A stretch of 64,000 nucleotides of DNA from UBA9647 sp963739335 (lineage in GTDB: Bacteria; Bacteroidota; Ignavibacteria; UBA10030): positions 33,704-97,703 of the forward strand of contig CAVUAC010000059.1 in the NCBI GenBank assembly GCA_963739335.1. Direction: 5' to 3'. The first letter of the stretch is position 1, and the number at the start of each line of letters is the position of its first letter. Positions 1 to 8,964 of this stretch are shown one piece after another. Position numbers and translations under genes: made by a program. The notes below the pieces were generated by a model. The model was given only the letters and a program-made list of their open reading frames with translations, was not told the DNA's origin and did not search any database.

Positions 1-1878
1 AGCGTTGTCACAAAATCCCACGCTCCGGTGACGAAGAGCGTAGGCGTTGTGCAGTTCTTGATGTACTTCAGCGGAGAGACCGACCACGCGCGATCATAAT
101 CCTCCATCGGCATGAATCCCATGTCGCTCTCAAACCAATCCGGATTGCAGCCGGTCCCCCACATGCTGATCAGGTTGCTGATGCTGGAGATCGGAACAGC
201 CGCTTTGAATCTCCTGGTGTGAGTGATGACCCAGTTGGTCATGTATCCGCCGTAACTTATGCCTGTGACGCCGAGACGTTCAGGGTCGATGAAGTCATAT
301 CGTTTCAGGACGTAGTCGACTCCGGACATGAGATCTCTGTAATCGCCACCTCCGAGATCACCAACACACAAGTCGGAGAACGTCTGTCCGCGTCCGGTGC
401 TTCCACGCGGATTCACGTAGACCACAGCATATCCGTTCGCCGCGTAGAATTGCAGTCGGGCAGAGATGTTGTACCCGTATTGAGCATGAGGACCTCCATG
501 GATGTCCAGGATCATCGGGTACTTCACTCCCTGTCTGAGACCAAGAGGCTTCAAGATCCAACCTTGAATCTCCAGGCCGTCAAAGCTCGAATACCTGAAC
601 TCTTCCCCCTCAGGAATTTGCACCTCATCAACAAACGATTTGTTAAAATGCGTCAGCCTTTGCTTGGCGCTTCCATCGCGATCTCCGCGATAGATCTCAG
701 GTGGATGGGTCGCGTCCGTGTAAACATAATAGAGCTCCCCGTTTGTCGCGAGCGCGTAGCTCCTCACCTGACCTGGCTCATCAACGAGCGGAGTCACGTC
801 TCCTCCATCCACAGGTACGGCATAGAGGTTGACTCTTCCAGCGTTTTGAGCGGTGAAATAGATCCTCCTGCTGTCTGATGACCATCTTACGGCAGAGCAC
901 CATTGGTCCAGGGCCGCTGTGAGATTGACGGTATCCCGCCCCTGAGCGGAAATGACATAGACCTTCATCTGCTCCGCGTCACTCTCTTTGCTTCGGTGAT
1001 CCCTCAAACGACCGAGATAGGCAATCCGTGAACCGTCCGGAGACCAGATCGGATGGTACCTCTGGCCCTACGGTGTGCGTAAGTTGGACGGGTTCCTTTC
1101 CCTCGGGTGAAAGGAGACAGATGTCGTTGTTCGAATTGTAATCCTGTCGTCCCGTTCTATTCGAGATACAGGCGATTGTTTTTCCATCCGAGGACCAGGA
1201 GATTGAGTGATAATCATACTCGCCAAAAGAGATCTGCTCCGGCCTGCCATCTTCAACGCGGATCAACCAGACGTAGGTCCTTCGCATGTCACCATAGTAG
1301 TAGGCCGCCTTGAATTGAAGTCGCTCGACATACATGACGTCGTTGTCGTTCGGCGGGTGTTGAGGAGATGGGTCGTTGGAATAATGCCGCGGACCAGCTG
1401 CTGCATAGGCAAGCCGCTTGCTGTCAGGAGACCAACTCAGCGGATCGCCCACTTCACCCAGCCACGAGTTTGACCGCTCAAGTCCGGTCAGGCGTTTCTT
1501 GTGAGTGCCATCGATGTTCATCACCCATAATCCGAGACCGTCACCTTCGGAGGCAAAGTAGGCGATCTTCTTGCCGTCGGGGGCCAGTCTCAAGGTGGAA
1601 ACAGATCCTCTCCCCCCACTGAGGCGTTTTGGCGTTCCTCCGCTTGTCGGTACCGTCCAAATCGAGGATAGGTAACGGTTTTCCTGGAGGCTCGTTTCAG
1701 AGAGAATGAAAAAGAGCAATTTGGAATCCGCCGATACCGCGAGATCCCTCATTTCTTTCATTCTAAACGAATCCTCTGCCTTCCACGCCCTTTTTTCCCC
1801 TGAACTCGCATTCGAACTCCCTGCACCGATCAGCGATACAGCGAGCACCAACATCCGGATGAATCGACTCTCTGTCAT
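1..1878 (-). CDS. S9 family prolyl-oligopeptidase-type peptidase, 3' end outside window, frameshifted
   Basis: Secreted serine peptidase of the S9 (dipeptidyl aminopeptidase / acylaminoacyl peptidase) type, which trims peptides outside the cytoplasm. The protein begins with a signal peptide and then repeated WSPDSK/WSSDGK blades of a WD40-like beta-propeller (first ~270 codons). The catalytic alpha/beta-hydrolase part follows, with the nucleophile elbow GISYGGYMT (Ser codon at 255-257) and a GAWDF segment near the window edge. The start at 1878 is chosen because AGGTG lies 7 nt upstream and a signal peptide follows. Reading breaks near 1060: the frame for 'THTVGPE' continues as 'YHPIWSPDGSRIAYLG' only after dropping one base in GAGGTACC. 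Both sides are well conserved, so this is either a recent mutation or a consensus error. The gene precedes proline-catabolism genes, which fits peptide use. Confidence 0.85.
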
Positions 1879-1915
1879 CGCAGCACACCTCCACATTGCG
1901 GTAAGACGAGGTCTT

Positions 1916-3508
1916 TCAATGAATACGCACACGGCTCTGCTCACGAAGGAACTGCTGCACATAGTACGGGCCTCCAGCTCCGCGACCAGTTGAACCGCTT
2001 GCTTTCCAGCCGCCGAATGGATTGATCCCGGGCCAGGCGCCCGTCGTGATGCCGACGCGACGGTTCGCGTAGACAACGCCGGCTTCCATCTCGTCGAAGA
2101 ATTGCTGAATCTCTCCCTCGTCCTCGGAAAAGATGCCAGCCGTGAGTCCATATTCAGATTGGTTCGCCAGGTCGATGGCTTCGTCCAGCGTCGCCACATC
2201 GGCCACAACCGCGATCGGAACGAACAGCTCTTCAAAGAATAAGGGGTGGTTCTTCGGCAAACCATCGATAACGGTTGGCTCGACGAAATAACCGTGATTG
2301 TACGGTTCTTCGGTCAACCGTCGGCCTCCAATGAGGATTCTGCCCCCGTCCTTCTTCGCCTGGTCAATAGCCCATTCGAATTTTCTGACAGCAGCTTCAT
2401 TGATGACGGGTCCCAGCCACACATCGCGTTCGAGTGGATTCCCGATTTTGATCTTTCTCGTTCTTTCAACGAGCATTTTCACGAAGCGGTGACGGATCTG
2501 GTTGGCCACATACACTCTTGAGCAGGCCGAACATTTTTGCCCCTGCGCACCGAAGGCCGATCGTACGACCCCTTCTGTTGCTTTCTCGAGATCAGCGGAC
2601 TTCATGATGATCGCCGGATTCTTTCCACCCATTTCCGTAATGACCGGACGAGGGATGAGCTTGTTGACGCTCAACTTCGCGAGCTGCATTCCAATCTCCC
2701 TCGACCCCGTGAAGACGATGCCATCAATGCGCGTGTTCTCAATAAGCTCGCGACCAACCGTGCTCCCTCCGCCGGTCACAATGTTCAACACACCGGGCGG
2801 CAAACCTGCTTCTGCCGTGATCTCGTAGAGTCTCAGGCCGATGAACGGGGTGTCTGTTGCAGGCTTGAAGACAACCGTATTGCCTGTGATCAAAGCTCCT
2901 GCCATCGGACCAGTTGCCAAGGCGAGTGGGAAATTGAACGGCGCGATCACGGCCCAAACGCCATACGGTCTGAGGACGCTGAGGTTCTCCTCATCCTCCG
3001 AAAGCCTTCCCATCGACACCACGAATCCATCATGAGCCTCCATCTGGTCGCAATAGTACGAAATGAAATCGGAAGACTCCTCAACGTCTCCCAGCGATTC
3101 CATCCTGTTCTTGCCGGCCTCGTATGCAATGAGCGCTCCCAATTCCGACCGATGCGCCCGAATCAAGTCCCCCACCCTTCTCATTAACGCCACTCGCTCT
3201 CTCCAGGGCGTGGCGCTCCACCTCGTAAAAGCGCCCCGCGCAGCATTGATCGCGTCCCTCACGTGTGATTCCATCCCTTTTTGGAAACATCCCAGTATCG
3301 TTCTCGCGTCAATGGGGCTCCGGTCTTCAAACTCCTCGTCTGCAAACACCTCTTCGCCGCCGATGAACATCGGGTGATGCTCTCCGAAGCGTTTCTCAAC
3401 AGCGGAGATCGCCTCGTCAAAGGCTGTGTGAATTTCCTCGAGACCTTCAGGGCTTATCGTTGCATACGTGATTTTCCCTGGCGCTCCTCGCGCGCGCGTC
3501 TCAATCAT
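1916..3508 (-). CDS. pruA: L-glutamate gamma-semialdehyde (1-pyrroline-5-carboxylate) dehydrogenase
   Basis: NAD(P)-dependent aldehyde dehydrogenase that oxidises glutamate semialdehyde/P5C to glutamate, the second step of proline degradation, in the cytosol. The motif GQKCSACSR (catalytic Cys about residue 326 from the chosen start) is characteristic of the RocA/PutA P5CDH branch. ITEMGGKNPA carries the general-base Glu (about 292), and the Rossmann region APFNFPLA / FTGSREIG is intact. The start at 3508 is preferred over upstream in-frame starts because a perfect AAGGAGG lies 6-7 nt upstream; this gives 530 aa, normal for the family. Immediately upstream on the same strand is the tail of a proline dehydrogenase, its usual partner, so the pathway was probably once complete here. 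No anomaly is seen in the gene itself. Confidence 0.93.
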   Translation of the reverse strand: MIETRARGAPGKITYATISPEGLEEIHTAFDEAISAVEKRFGEHHPMFIGGEEVFADEEFEDRSPIDARTILGCFQKGMESHVRDAINAARGAFTRWSATPWRERVALMRRVGDLIRAHRSELGALIAYEAGKNRMESLGDVEESSDFISYYCDQMEAHDGFVVSMGRLSEDEENLSVLRPYGVWAVIAPFNFPLALATGPMAGALITGNTVVFKPATDTPFIGLRLYEITAEAGLPPGVLNIVTGGGSTVGRELIENTRIDGIVFTGSREIGMQLAKLSVNKLIPRPVITEMGGKNPAIIMKSADLEKATEGVVRSAFGAQGQKCSACSRVYVANQIRHRFVKMLVERTRKIKIGNPLERDVWLGPVINEAAVRKFEWAIDQAKKDGGRILIGGRRLTEEPYNHGYFVEPTVIDGLPKNHPLFFEELFVPIAVVADVATLDEAIDLANQSEYGLTAGIFSEDEGEIQQFFDEMEAGVVYANRRVGITTGAWPGINPFGGWKASGSTGRGAGGPYYVQQFLREQSRVRIH

Positions 3509-3594
3509 GGCTTGCCTCCTTACATCCATTATCATTCGCTTTCTCTTTGGGGAAGACTCTAAACCCTTATATGCTTGGGGAGTCTCGAGGAGGA

Positions 3595-4268
3595 CTACCC
3601 AAAAAGATTTCGAAGCACAAACAGCACATTTGCCGGGCGCTCAGCCAGTCTTCGCATATACCAGGGGAACCAATACGTGCCGTAACTGATAAGGACTCGA
3701 ACCTGATTACCATCCGGAAGCTATCGCCTTTGCTCCTCCGTCTTGATGCCGCACAAGAGATGAAACCCAAACGAGTTGTTTGAGATCCCTGCCCTTTTCG
3801 CTTCGGTCTGAATGCACAATAGCGGGCCCCAGAGGAGCAAGTCTCCGGACATCGGCGGGCAGTCTTGAACCACGATGGGAATATCTGCCGCGTCGGCGAC
3901 TGAAGAGAAGTGACCAACGACGGACTCCGAATCCAGTTTCGGCATCCTCGGAGGATTGATCATGACACCACATGCTCCCGCGCGATGGGCCGATTTCGTG
4001 TACTCAATGCACGCCGCGACTCCGCCTGCCATCGCACCTGCGACAACAGGGACGCCTCCATTCACATGTTCCAGCACGCGCCCAAGCACTTCCCGCCTCT
4101 CACGATCACTCAGCCTCGCCACCTCGCTCGTGACACCTAACGCCGTCAAGCCATTGATCCCCGACCCCAGATACAGATCGACGACTCGCCGCAGACTTTG
4201 AACGTCAACCCGGCCGTCGGTATTGAATGGGTCGGTAGCACAGAAAAAACGCCTTCGAATTGGACCAT
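3595..4268 (-). pseudogene. DapA-family N-terminus fused to a proline dehydrogenase C-terminus, interrupted
   Basis: The first ~150 codons resemble a dihydrodipicolinate-synthase/NAL-superfamily aldolase: a PFNTDGRVD start region, LGVTSEVARLSDRERR, and PVVAGAM. Around 3840 similarity switches to the C-terminus of proline dehydrogenase: FGFHLLCGIK, then VRVLISYGTYWFPWYMRRLA and ERPANVLFVLRNLF. The likely start is ATG at 4268 behind GGAGG; the reading frame then breaks at a run of six T (4244-4249 on the plus strand). Inside the ProDH part there is an in-frame TAG at 3721-3723, and the ProDH reading ends at TAG 3595-3597. A normal DapA has ~290 aa and ProDH ~300 aa, so most of both is missing. 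It lies directly before pruA. Deletion between two adjacent proline/hydroxyproline-catabolic genes explains it best; a misassembly is the alternative. Confidence 0.8.
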
Positions 4269-4510
4269 TGCCGCCTCCGACTTTGTGAACACATCTTTTC
4301 ATCACAAGAGAGCGTGCTCACTGCGGAGGGCATACGTCCTCCCTTGGCATCGAAGGAACATACGCCTTCCATTTGTGCAACGACGGTGCGGGATTGGAGA
4401 GTCTGAGACCTCTGTGAGTTCTAAACACGTCCGATTGCCGGGAGGCCGTATGCTGAAACCTCCCCAATGCCTGCCCGGCATCAGACTATTGCAGATCAGG
4501 ACCGTTGACG

Positions 4511-5557
4511 TCAGAATCCAATATTGACGGTGATGAGATTGTTGTCGCGAAACAGATCCCCGGGAACGTACGCATAATCAAGGTCGATGTTCACGCCAGT
4601 GACTTCAGCGAGATTGAGACCAAAGCCGACGGTGAAATTCTTGAAGACGTTTGGCGTCTTGACGCGTTCGTCACCCGACGGAGCAGGGAGAAAGAAATAA
4701 CCTCCCCGCACGTGCAGGAAATCTCTGAACGCATAATCCACGCCCACACGATATTCATCCACAGCATAGTTGCTGTTTTGGTACGCGATGCTCGCGACAA
4801 TTGAATGGTCCTCGGCAAGCTTGTACTCGTACGAGAATCCGAGCTCAAACAGGGAAGGCAGATCAAACGTCGCTGCACCTACCTTGTAGAATGTAACACC
4901 GCGGTCCCCTTCCACGGCGTTGGCTTGCCGGTACAGCCCCGAGCCGCCGTATTGCATCCCTGGGCCGATATTCTTGACCGTCACTCCGACAGCTAGACCT
5001 TCAATGCCGACGAGGTTACGATACTGGACGCCCATATCGAAGCTCACGCCGCTCGCTTGAACGTTCCCAAACGACTCGTTGACAAGGTTGACGGTAGCGC
5101 CCACGGACGTTCGATCGGACAACAGCTTCGAGTATGTAAATCCGACGACAAAGAAGCTCGGTTTGAGAATTTCACCGGTCCCATCGGGAGATGATTCTGT
5201 TGTCACCGGAATTTCGCCTATTCCGAAGGATCGCAGAGAGATAGCGAGAGTGCCGAACCCGAATTTTCCGCTCACCGACGCGAAGCTGACGTTCATATCC
5301 GCGATGTAGCTGCGATAGGAAAACATCGTGTTCGCGGTGTACGCCGATCGGTCCACGCCGGCGGGATTCCAGAAGACGGACTCGAGACCGGTTGATACAG
5401 CGATGGCTGAGCCCCCGCTTCCGAGGTATCGCGCTCCGATCGGAATCGTCAACTCGGGAGCAGCGGAGGTACCAGCCCTGCTTTTTCCGCTCGCGACAAG
5501 GACAGTCGGAAGGGCAAGCAGAACGAGGAAGAGCAACACAATGTGAGATCGTTTCAT
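4511..5557 (-). CDS. PorV/PorQ-family outer-membrane beta-barrel protein
   Basis: Predicted FadL-like outer-membrane barrel of the PorV/PorQ family, which in type IX secretion shuttles or anchors cargo at the cell surface. A clear signal peptide (to about residue 24) is followed by IPIGARYLGSGGSAIA and GLESVFWNPAGV. The N-terminal 'GAR.LG.G.A.A.....S..WNPAG' pattern is diagnostic of the family. Alternating beta strands run to an aromatic C-terminus (NIGF). The start at 5557 has GGGAG about 8 nt upstream; an in-frame ATG lies 15 nt earlier. It is the third gene after a TonB receptor and a secreted protein with a T9SS-like tail, with short gaps (65 and 54 nt), so the three are probably one operon. 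Confidence 0.85.
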   Translation of the reverse strand: MKRSHIVLLFLVLLALPTVLVASGKSRAGTSAAPELTIPIGARYLGSGGSAIAVSTGLESVFWNPAGVDRSAYTANTMFSYRSYIADMNVSFASVSGKFGFGTLAISLRSFGIGEIPVTTESSPDGTGEILKPSFFVVGFTYSKLLSDRTSVGATVNLVNESFGNVQASGVSFDMGVQYRNLVGIEGLAVGVTVKNIGPGMQYGGSGLYRQANAVEGDRGVTFYKVGAATFDLPSLFELGFSYEYKLAEDHSIVASIAYQNSNYAVDEYRVGVDYAFRDFLHVRGGYFFLPAPSGDERVKTPNVFKNFTVGFGLNLAEVTGVNIDLDYAYVPGDLFRDNNLITVNIGF

Positions 5558-5622
5558 CGTTGTTTCTCCCATCAGTCAATAGATTGATTGTTCAAAACAC
5601 TCTGAGCCACGCTTTACCCAGA

Positions 5623-8600
5623 TCAATAGATCTTGAGGAACTGATCCTCTTGAACCAACGCCAGTTTCAGGATCTTGGACGTTCCGAGATCCGGAAGATC
5701 GATGTGCGCGATATAGACGCCGCTTGCGACAGGGAGATTGTTCTGGTTTCGAAGATCCCACCTCGTGAATTGTGAGTCGTCGTCCTTCACGATGGTCTTC
5801 AAGAGCATGGCTCCCAACGTGAAGATACGAATAGTCGCCCTTCGAGGCAGATGGCTGAAGGTGACGAACTTGCTGATCCTTGATGTTTCCTGCAAGTTGA
5901 AACCGAGGTACGGATTCGGAAACACGTTGATCAAGCTCACGTCGGTCTTGGCAAGCTCAGGACTCGATTCGACCGTGGGAGCGGTGAACGTGAACGTCAC
6001 GGCCGGTGTATTGATATGGGAAGCGAGAATCAGGAACTCATCACCCGAATGGAACGTGTTGTCCCCGCGCCTGTTCGGCGTTCCATACCACATCATCGGC
6101 ATCGCCGCGCTATATATGTCGGCCTGGAACGTCGGATCAGGGGTCGTGCTGTACGGCGTCGCAAAGATAAAGAAGAACTCCCGAGACACAGTGTTATCAG
6201 TGGTGCTGCTGCTCCCCGGGAAATAGACGCCGTCGACGAAGCCTTCTGCCACGTTGTTCTCGAATAATCCGACCGCCAACCGGGTCGGCGGTTTCGTCTC
6301 CTCATCCCAAGCCGAAAATGGCATATTCATCTTGAAATCTTGATATGGATATGTTCCCGATGTATTCACAATGAACGGGGCGAATTCCGGTTTCGCCGGA
6401 GCCACGCTCGCACGCCGGAGATAGCGGTATCCATAGGAATAGTTGGCATCTGAAGGCGGCGAGTTTGGATTCCACGGAGCTGCAGCCTCCCCAAACTTGA
6501 TCAACACGTTGTGCATCTTGTCGGGACCGATGGTTGAGCTTGAGTACCAACTGTTGTATGCCATCCCCATGGCTCCGCCGAAGCCTTCCAACCCCCAATT
6601 CGCACCAGTCGAGCTCCACTCTCGTGTACCGTTCGGGATCTCGTAATTTGCCATTCCCGGCGTAGTCGGCCCCGTCACCTTGACCAACAATCCGTCGACG
6701 ATGGGATAGTTGTCATCTCCGGATTGGTTCGTTTGCCCAGTCAGCTTTGCTTGACCAGATGTTGCGTCGGTCAAGCTCCACGTGGTTGAACCGTCACTGA
6801 GCAGCGTGAAGTTTACACGGTAAGTGTGCCCTGTGACTTTCGTCGGGTCGACGACGATCGCGATCACGCTCCCCTCGGTCGTGCCTGTATGCGTGGCGGT
6901 CAGTGTGTCCCCAGAGCTCGCCAGATACCGTATGCCTGGCTTCGGTGGTTGCGGTATGACGGTCAGAATAACCGGAGCAGATTCAAGAGCATGAAATGGG
7001 ACCTCCGCAGAACCGTTGTAGCTGTATGCTGTGACAGCATAGTAGTACGAGCGACCATCCGTCAGAGGCTTCCCGGAGAAGGCGTCCTTTGTGAGCTTGA
7101 TATATCGTTGGACACCCGTGTTGCGCCCCGCCTCCGAAGGCACGGTGATGATGACGCCAGTGCTTGGATCGACACTCTGATCGAGAATCGTCGTGACATT
7201 ATTCACGACATCATAGGTCGCGATCTTCATCGCGTCTTTGACCGTGCTCGTGGCTGTCGGGAGCTGGTAAACATTGTACCCTTCGAACGCAAATCCTTGG
7301 AGCACCGTGTTCTCCGTCAGATTCACCTGGGTTGGGTCGCCCCACGACAACACGACTTCGTTGTGGAGCTGGGCAACTTCGACTTTGGGCGTTGCCGGCG
7401 GTTTCGGGAGTACGAACAGGTTGTCAAACGCATACTGCGCGAAGTTGTCGTTGTATTTCATCACGGTAATGCTCGAGAGGTTATCCGCGCCCATACCTCC
7501 AACCATTGCGAGCACAATTTCTGCCGTGTCCCTGAGATTCAACGTAAACGGACCATTGACCATGCTCAAACGTCGGTCGCCCGGTGGTATGTCGAGTCCA
7601 TCAATCCACCCTGTACCCCTCACCGGATCTCCTGCAACCGTGTAGCGTGTTACCACCCCTGTTGTTGGATCTGTGTAGGGGGCGCCCGCCGGGTATGCCG
7701 GTGTTGGCTGATATCCTCTCATCGCATTGTACCATTGGAGGGTCTCGGTGTATTGCCCGCCAGGATACGGCGGGTCCTGGACACCGGCAGCACCCCTGAT
7801 GAAGCCGGCAAACGACTTGTCCAACACATATTTGTACCCTTTGCGCCACTGCAGATCCACGATTGCTGAGTCGTCCGGATTGCCTGTCCTCCTCGAAGTG
7901 CCGTTCAAAAAGTCCCAGCCAAACGAAGGGGGAGGCAAGCCCAGTGCGCGGAAGTCCCTGTCAACAGCCGACGAGTTCCACGCAAAGCCCAGATTGAGAG
8001 TCGTGTCGCAGCCGACGAAATCATCTGTATAGTCGCCGAGGTCTGGATCTGCCCAGTAGGCGACATACATGCTGTCGATGTGTGACCCTGCGGGAGTCGT
8101 CGATGTCCCTTTGTAGATCCACTTTGCTTTGTAGAAGACCACATCGTTCAGCGGCGTGCTGGAAGCATACGCCCACATACAGAGCTGGAACTCGATCCCA
8201 GTCGGCATCGACCCGTAGAATTGTGTCGATTGTGACTCATTCAGGTCGTTTGCGACCAGCCACAGTGTCTGATCGGCCCCCGGAACGCCGGGGATGTCGC
8301 TACTTGGATCATACGTCCCATTCCCGTTCTTATCCTGAAAGGGTGCTCCTTTGCTCGCCGGCCACTGGTTCCAATCCGTCTGGTACTGCGCACGGATGGC
8401 CGCGATGTCGGCGTCCGTCACCTGACTTGACGATTTGTCGTAGAAGTACGCAGCATCATCCTTCAGGTCCGCTGTTGCCCAATCCGGCCTCACGCGCCAC
8501 ACCCTCACGTCGGGTCCTGACGGATCTTCTCCGCCAGTGACCTTTCCTGATGCATCGGTGAGTATCTTCCCTGCCTGCATGCCCGGTCGATCAAGGTTGC

Positions 8601-8910
8601 CTCCAACGCGGACGATTTGACTGCCTCCATCGGACACCTTTCCGCCAAAGAGCCAGCCGGCAGCCCAACCCCATCCGTTCGTTCCCTTCGGATATGTCCC
8701 TGCTGCTACTCCATTGTGCACATTGGGGTGCCAGCCATCAGCTTTGGCCCAGATCGAAATGTTGTTGATGTCCATGACGTTTTGGAACGGAGTTCCGGTT
8801 CCCTTCCAGAGCGAGCCGGCCTTCTCACCAGGATGGGACTTGTCTTGAGCAAAGAGAAAGGCGGGCAGCACAAGCAAGAGGGCCGACACCATCATCAAAT
8901 ATCTTTTCAT
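5623..8910 (-). CDS. Large secreted protein with C-terminal T9SS-type sorting domain
   Basis: 1095-aa exported protein. The signal peptide (residues 1-21, ending FLFAQ) follows a strong GAGGAG site. The body has no catalytic motif I recognise. It contains a fibronectin-III-like part near the middle ('ATPKVEVAQLHNEVVLSWGD', about residue 510 onward) and a GRSYYYAVTAYSYNG strand typical of FN3 domains in this lineage. The last ~90 residues (NVFPNPYLGFN, then FTLGAMLLKT, WDLRNQNN, VASGVYIAHI) match the 'PNP..+..G...W+.+N..G..+.SGVY' pattern of type-A secretion tails. Placement between a TonB receptor and a PorV-like protein is common in Ignavibacteria-like genomes, where such triplets are repeated. 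Its substrate or surface role cannot be read from the sequence. Confidence 0.8.
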   Translation of the reverse strand: MKRYLMMVSALLLVLPAFLFAQDKSHPGEKAGSLWKGTGTPFQNVMDINNISIWAKADGWHPNVHNGVAAGTYPKGTNGWGWAAGWLFGGKVSDGGSQIVRVGGNLDRPGMQAGKILTDASGKVTGGEDPSGPDVRVWRVRPDWATADLKDDAAYFYDKSSSQVTDADIAAIRAQYQTDWNQWPASKGAPFQDKNGNGTYDPSSDIPGVPGADQTLWLVANDLNESQSTQFYGSMPTGIEFQLCMWAYASSTPLNDVVFYKAKWIYKGTSTTPAGSHIDSMYVAYWADPDLGDYTDDFVGCDTTLNLGFAWNSSAVDRDFRALGLPPPSFGWDFLNGTSRRTGNPDDSAIVDLQWRKGYKYVLDKSFAGFIRGAAGVQDPPYPGGQYTETLQWYNAMRGYQPTPAYPAGAPYTDPTTGVVTRYTVAGDPVRGTGWIDGLDIPPGDRRLSMVNGPFTLNLRDTAEIVLAMVGGMGADNLSSITVMKYNDNFAQYAFDNLFVLPKPPATPKVEVAQLHNEVVLSWGDPTQVNLTENTVLQGFAFEGYNVYQLPTATSTVKDAMKIATYDVVNNVTTILDQSVDPSTGVIITVPSEAGRNTGVQRYIKLTKDAFSGKPLTDGRSYYYAVTAYSYNGSAEVPFHALESAPVILTVIPQPPKPGIRYLASSGDTLTATHTGTTEGSVIAIVVDPTKVTGHTYRVNFTLLSDGSTTWSLTDATSGQAKLTGQTNQSGDDNYPIVDGLLVKVTGPTTPGMANYEIPNGTREWSSTGANWGLEGFGGAMGMAYNSWYSSSTIGPDKMHNVLIKFGEAAAPWNPNSPPSDANYSYGYRYLRRASVAPAKPEFAPFIVNTSGTYPYQDFKMNMPFSAWDEETKPPTRLAVGLFENNVAEGFVDGVYFPGSSSTTDNTVSREFFFIFATPYSTTPDPTFQADIYSAAMPMMWYGTPNRRGDNTFHSGDEFLILASHINTPAVTFTFTAPTVESSPELAKTDVSLINVFPNPYLGFNLQETSRISKFVTFSHLPRRATIRIFTLGAMLLKTIVKDDDSQFTRWDLRNQNNLPVASGVYIAHIDLPDLGTSKILKLALVQEDQFLKIY

Positions 8911-8964
8911 ATTCTTAGCTCCTCTGTATGAAGTAAGTTCTTTCGCATCGGACGAGAGGGGGTC

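Noticed and set aside
6826..7869. 347-aa plus-strand ORF
   Set aside because: Antisense to the 1095-aa secreted protein; Arg/His-rich translation typical of shadow frames.
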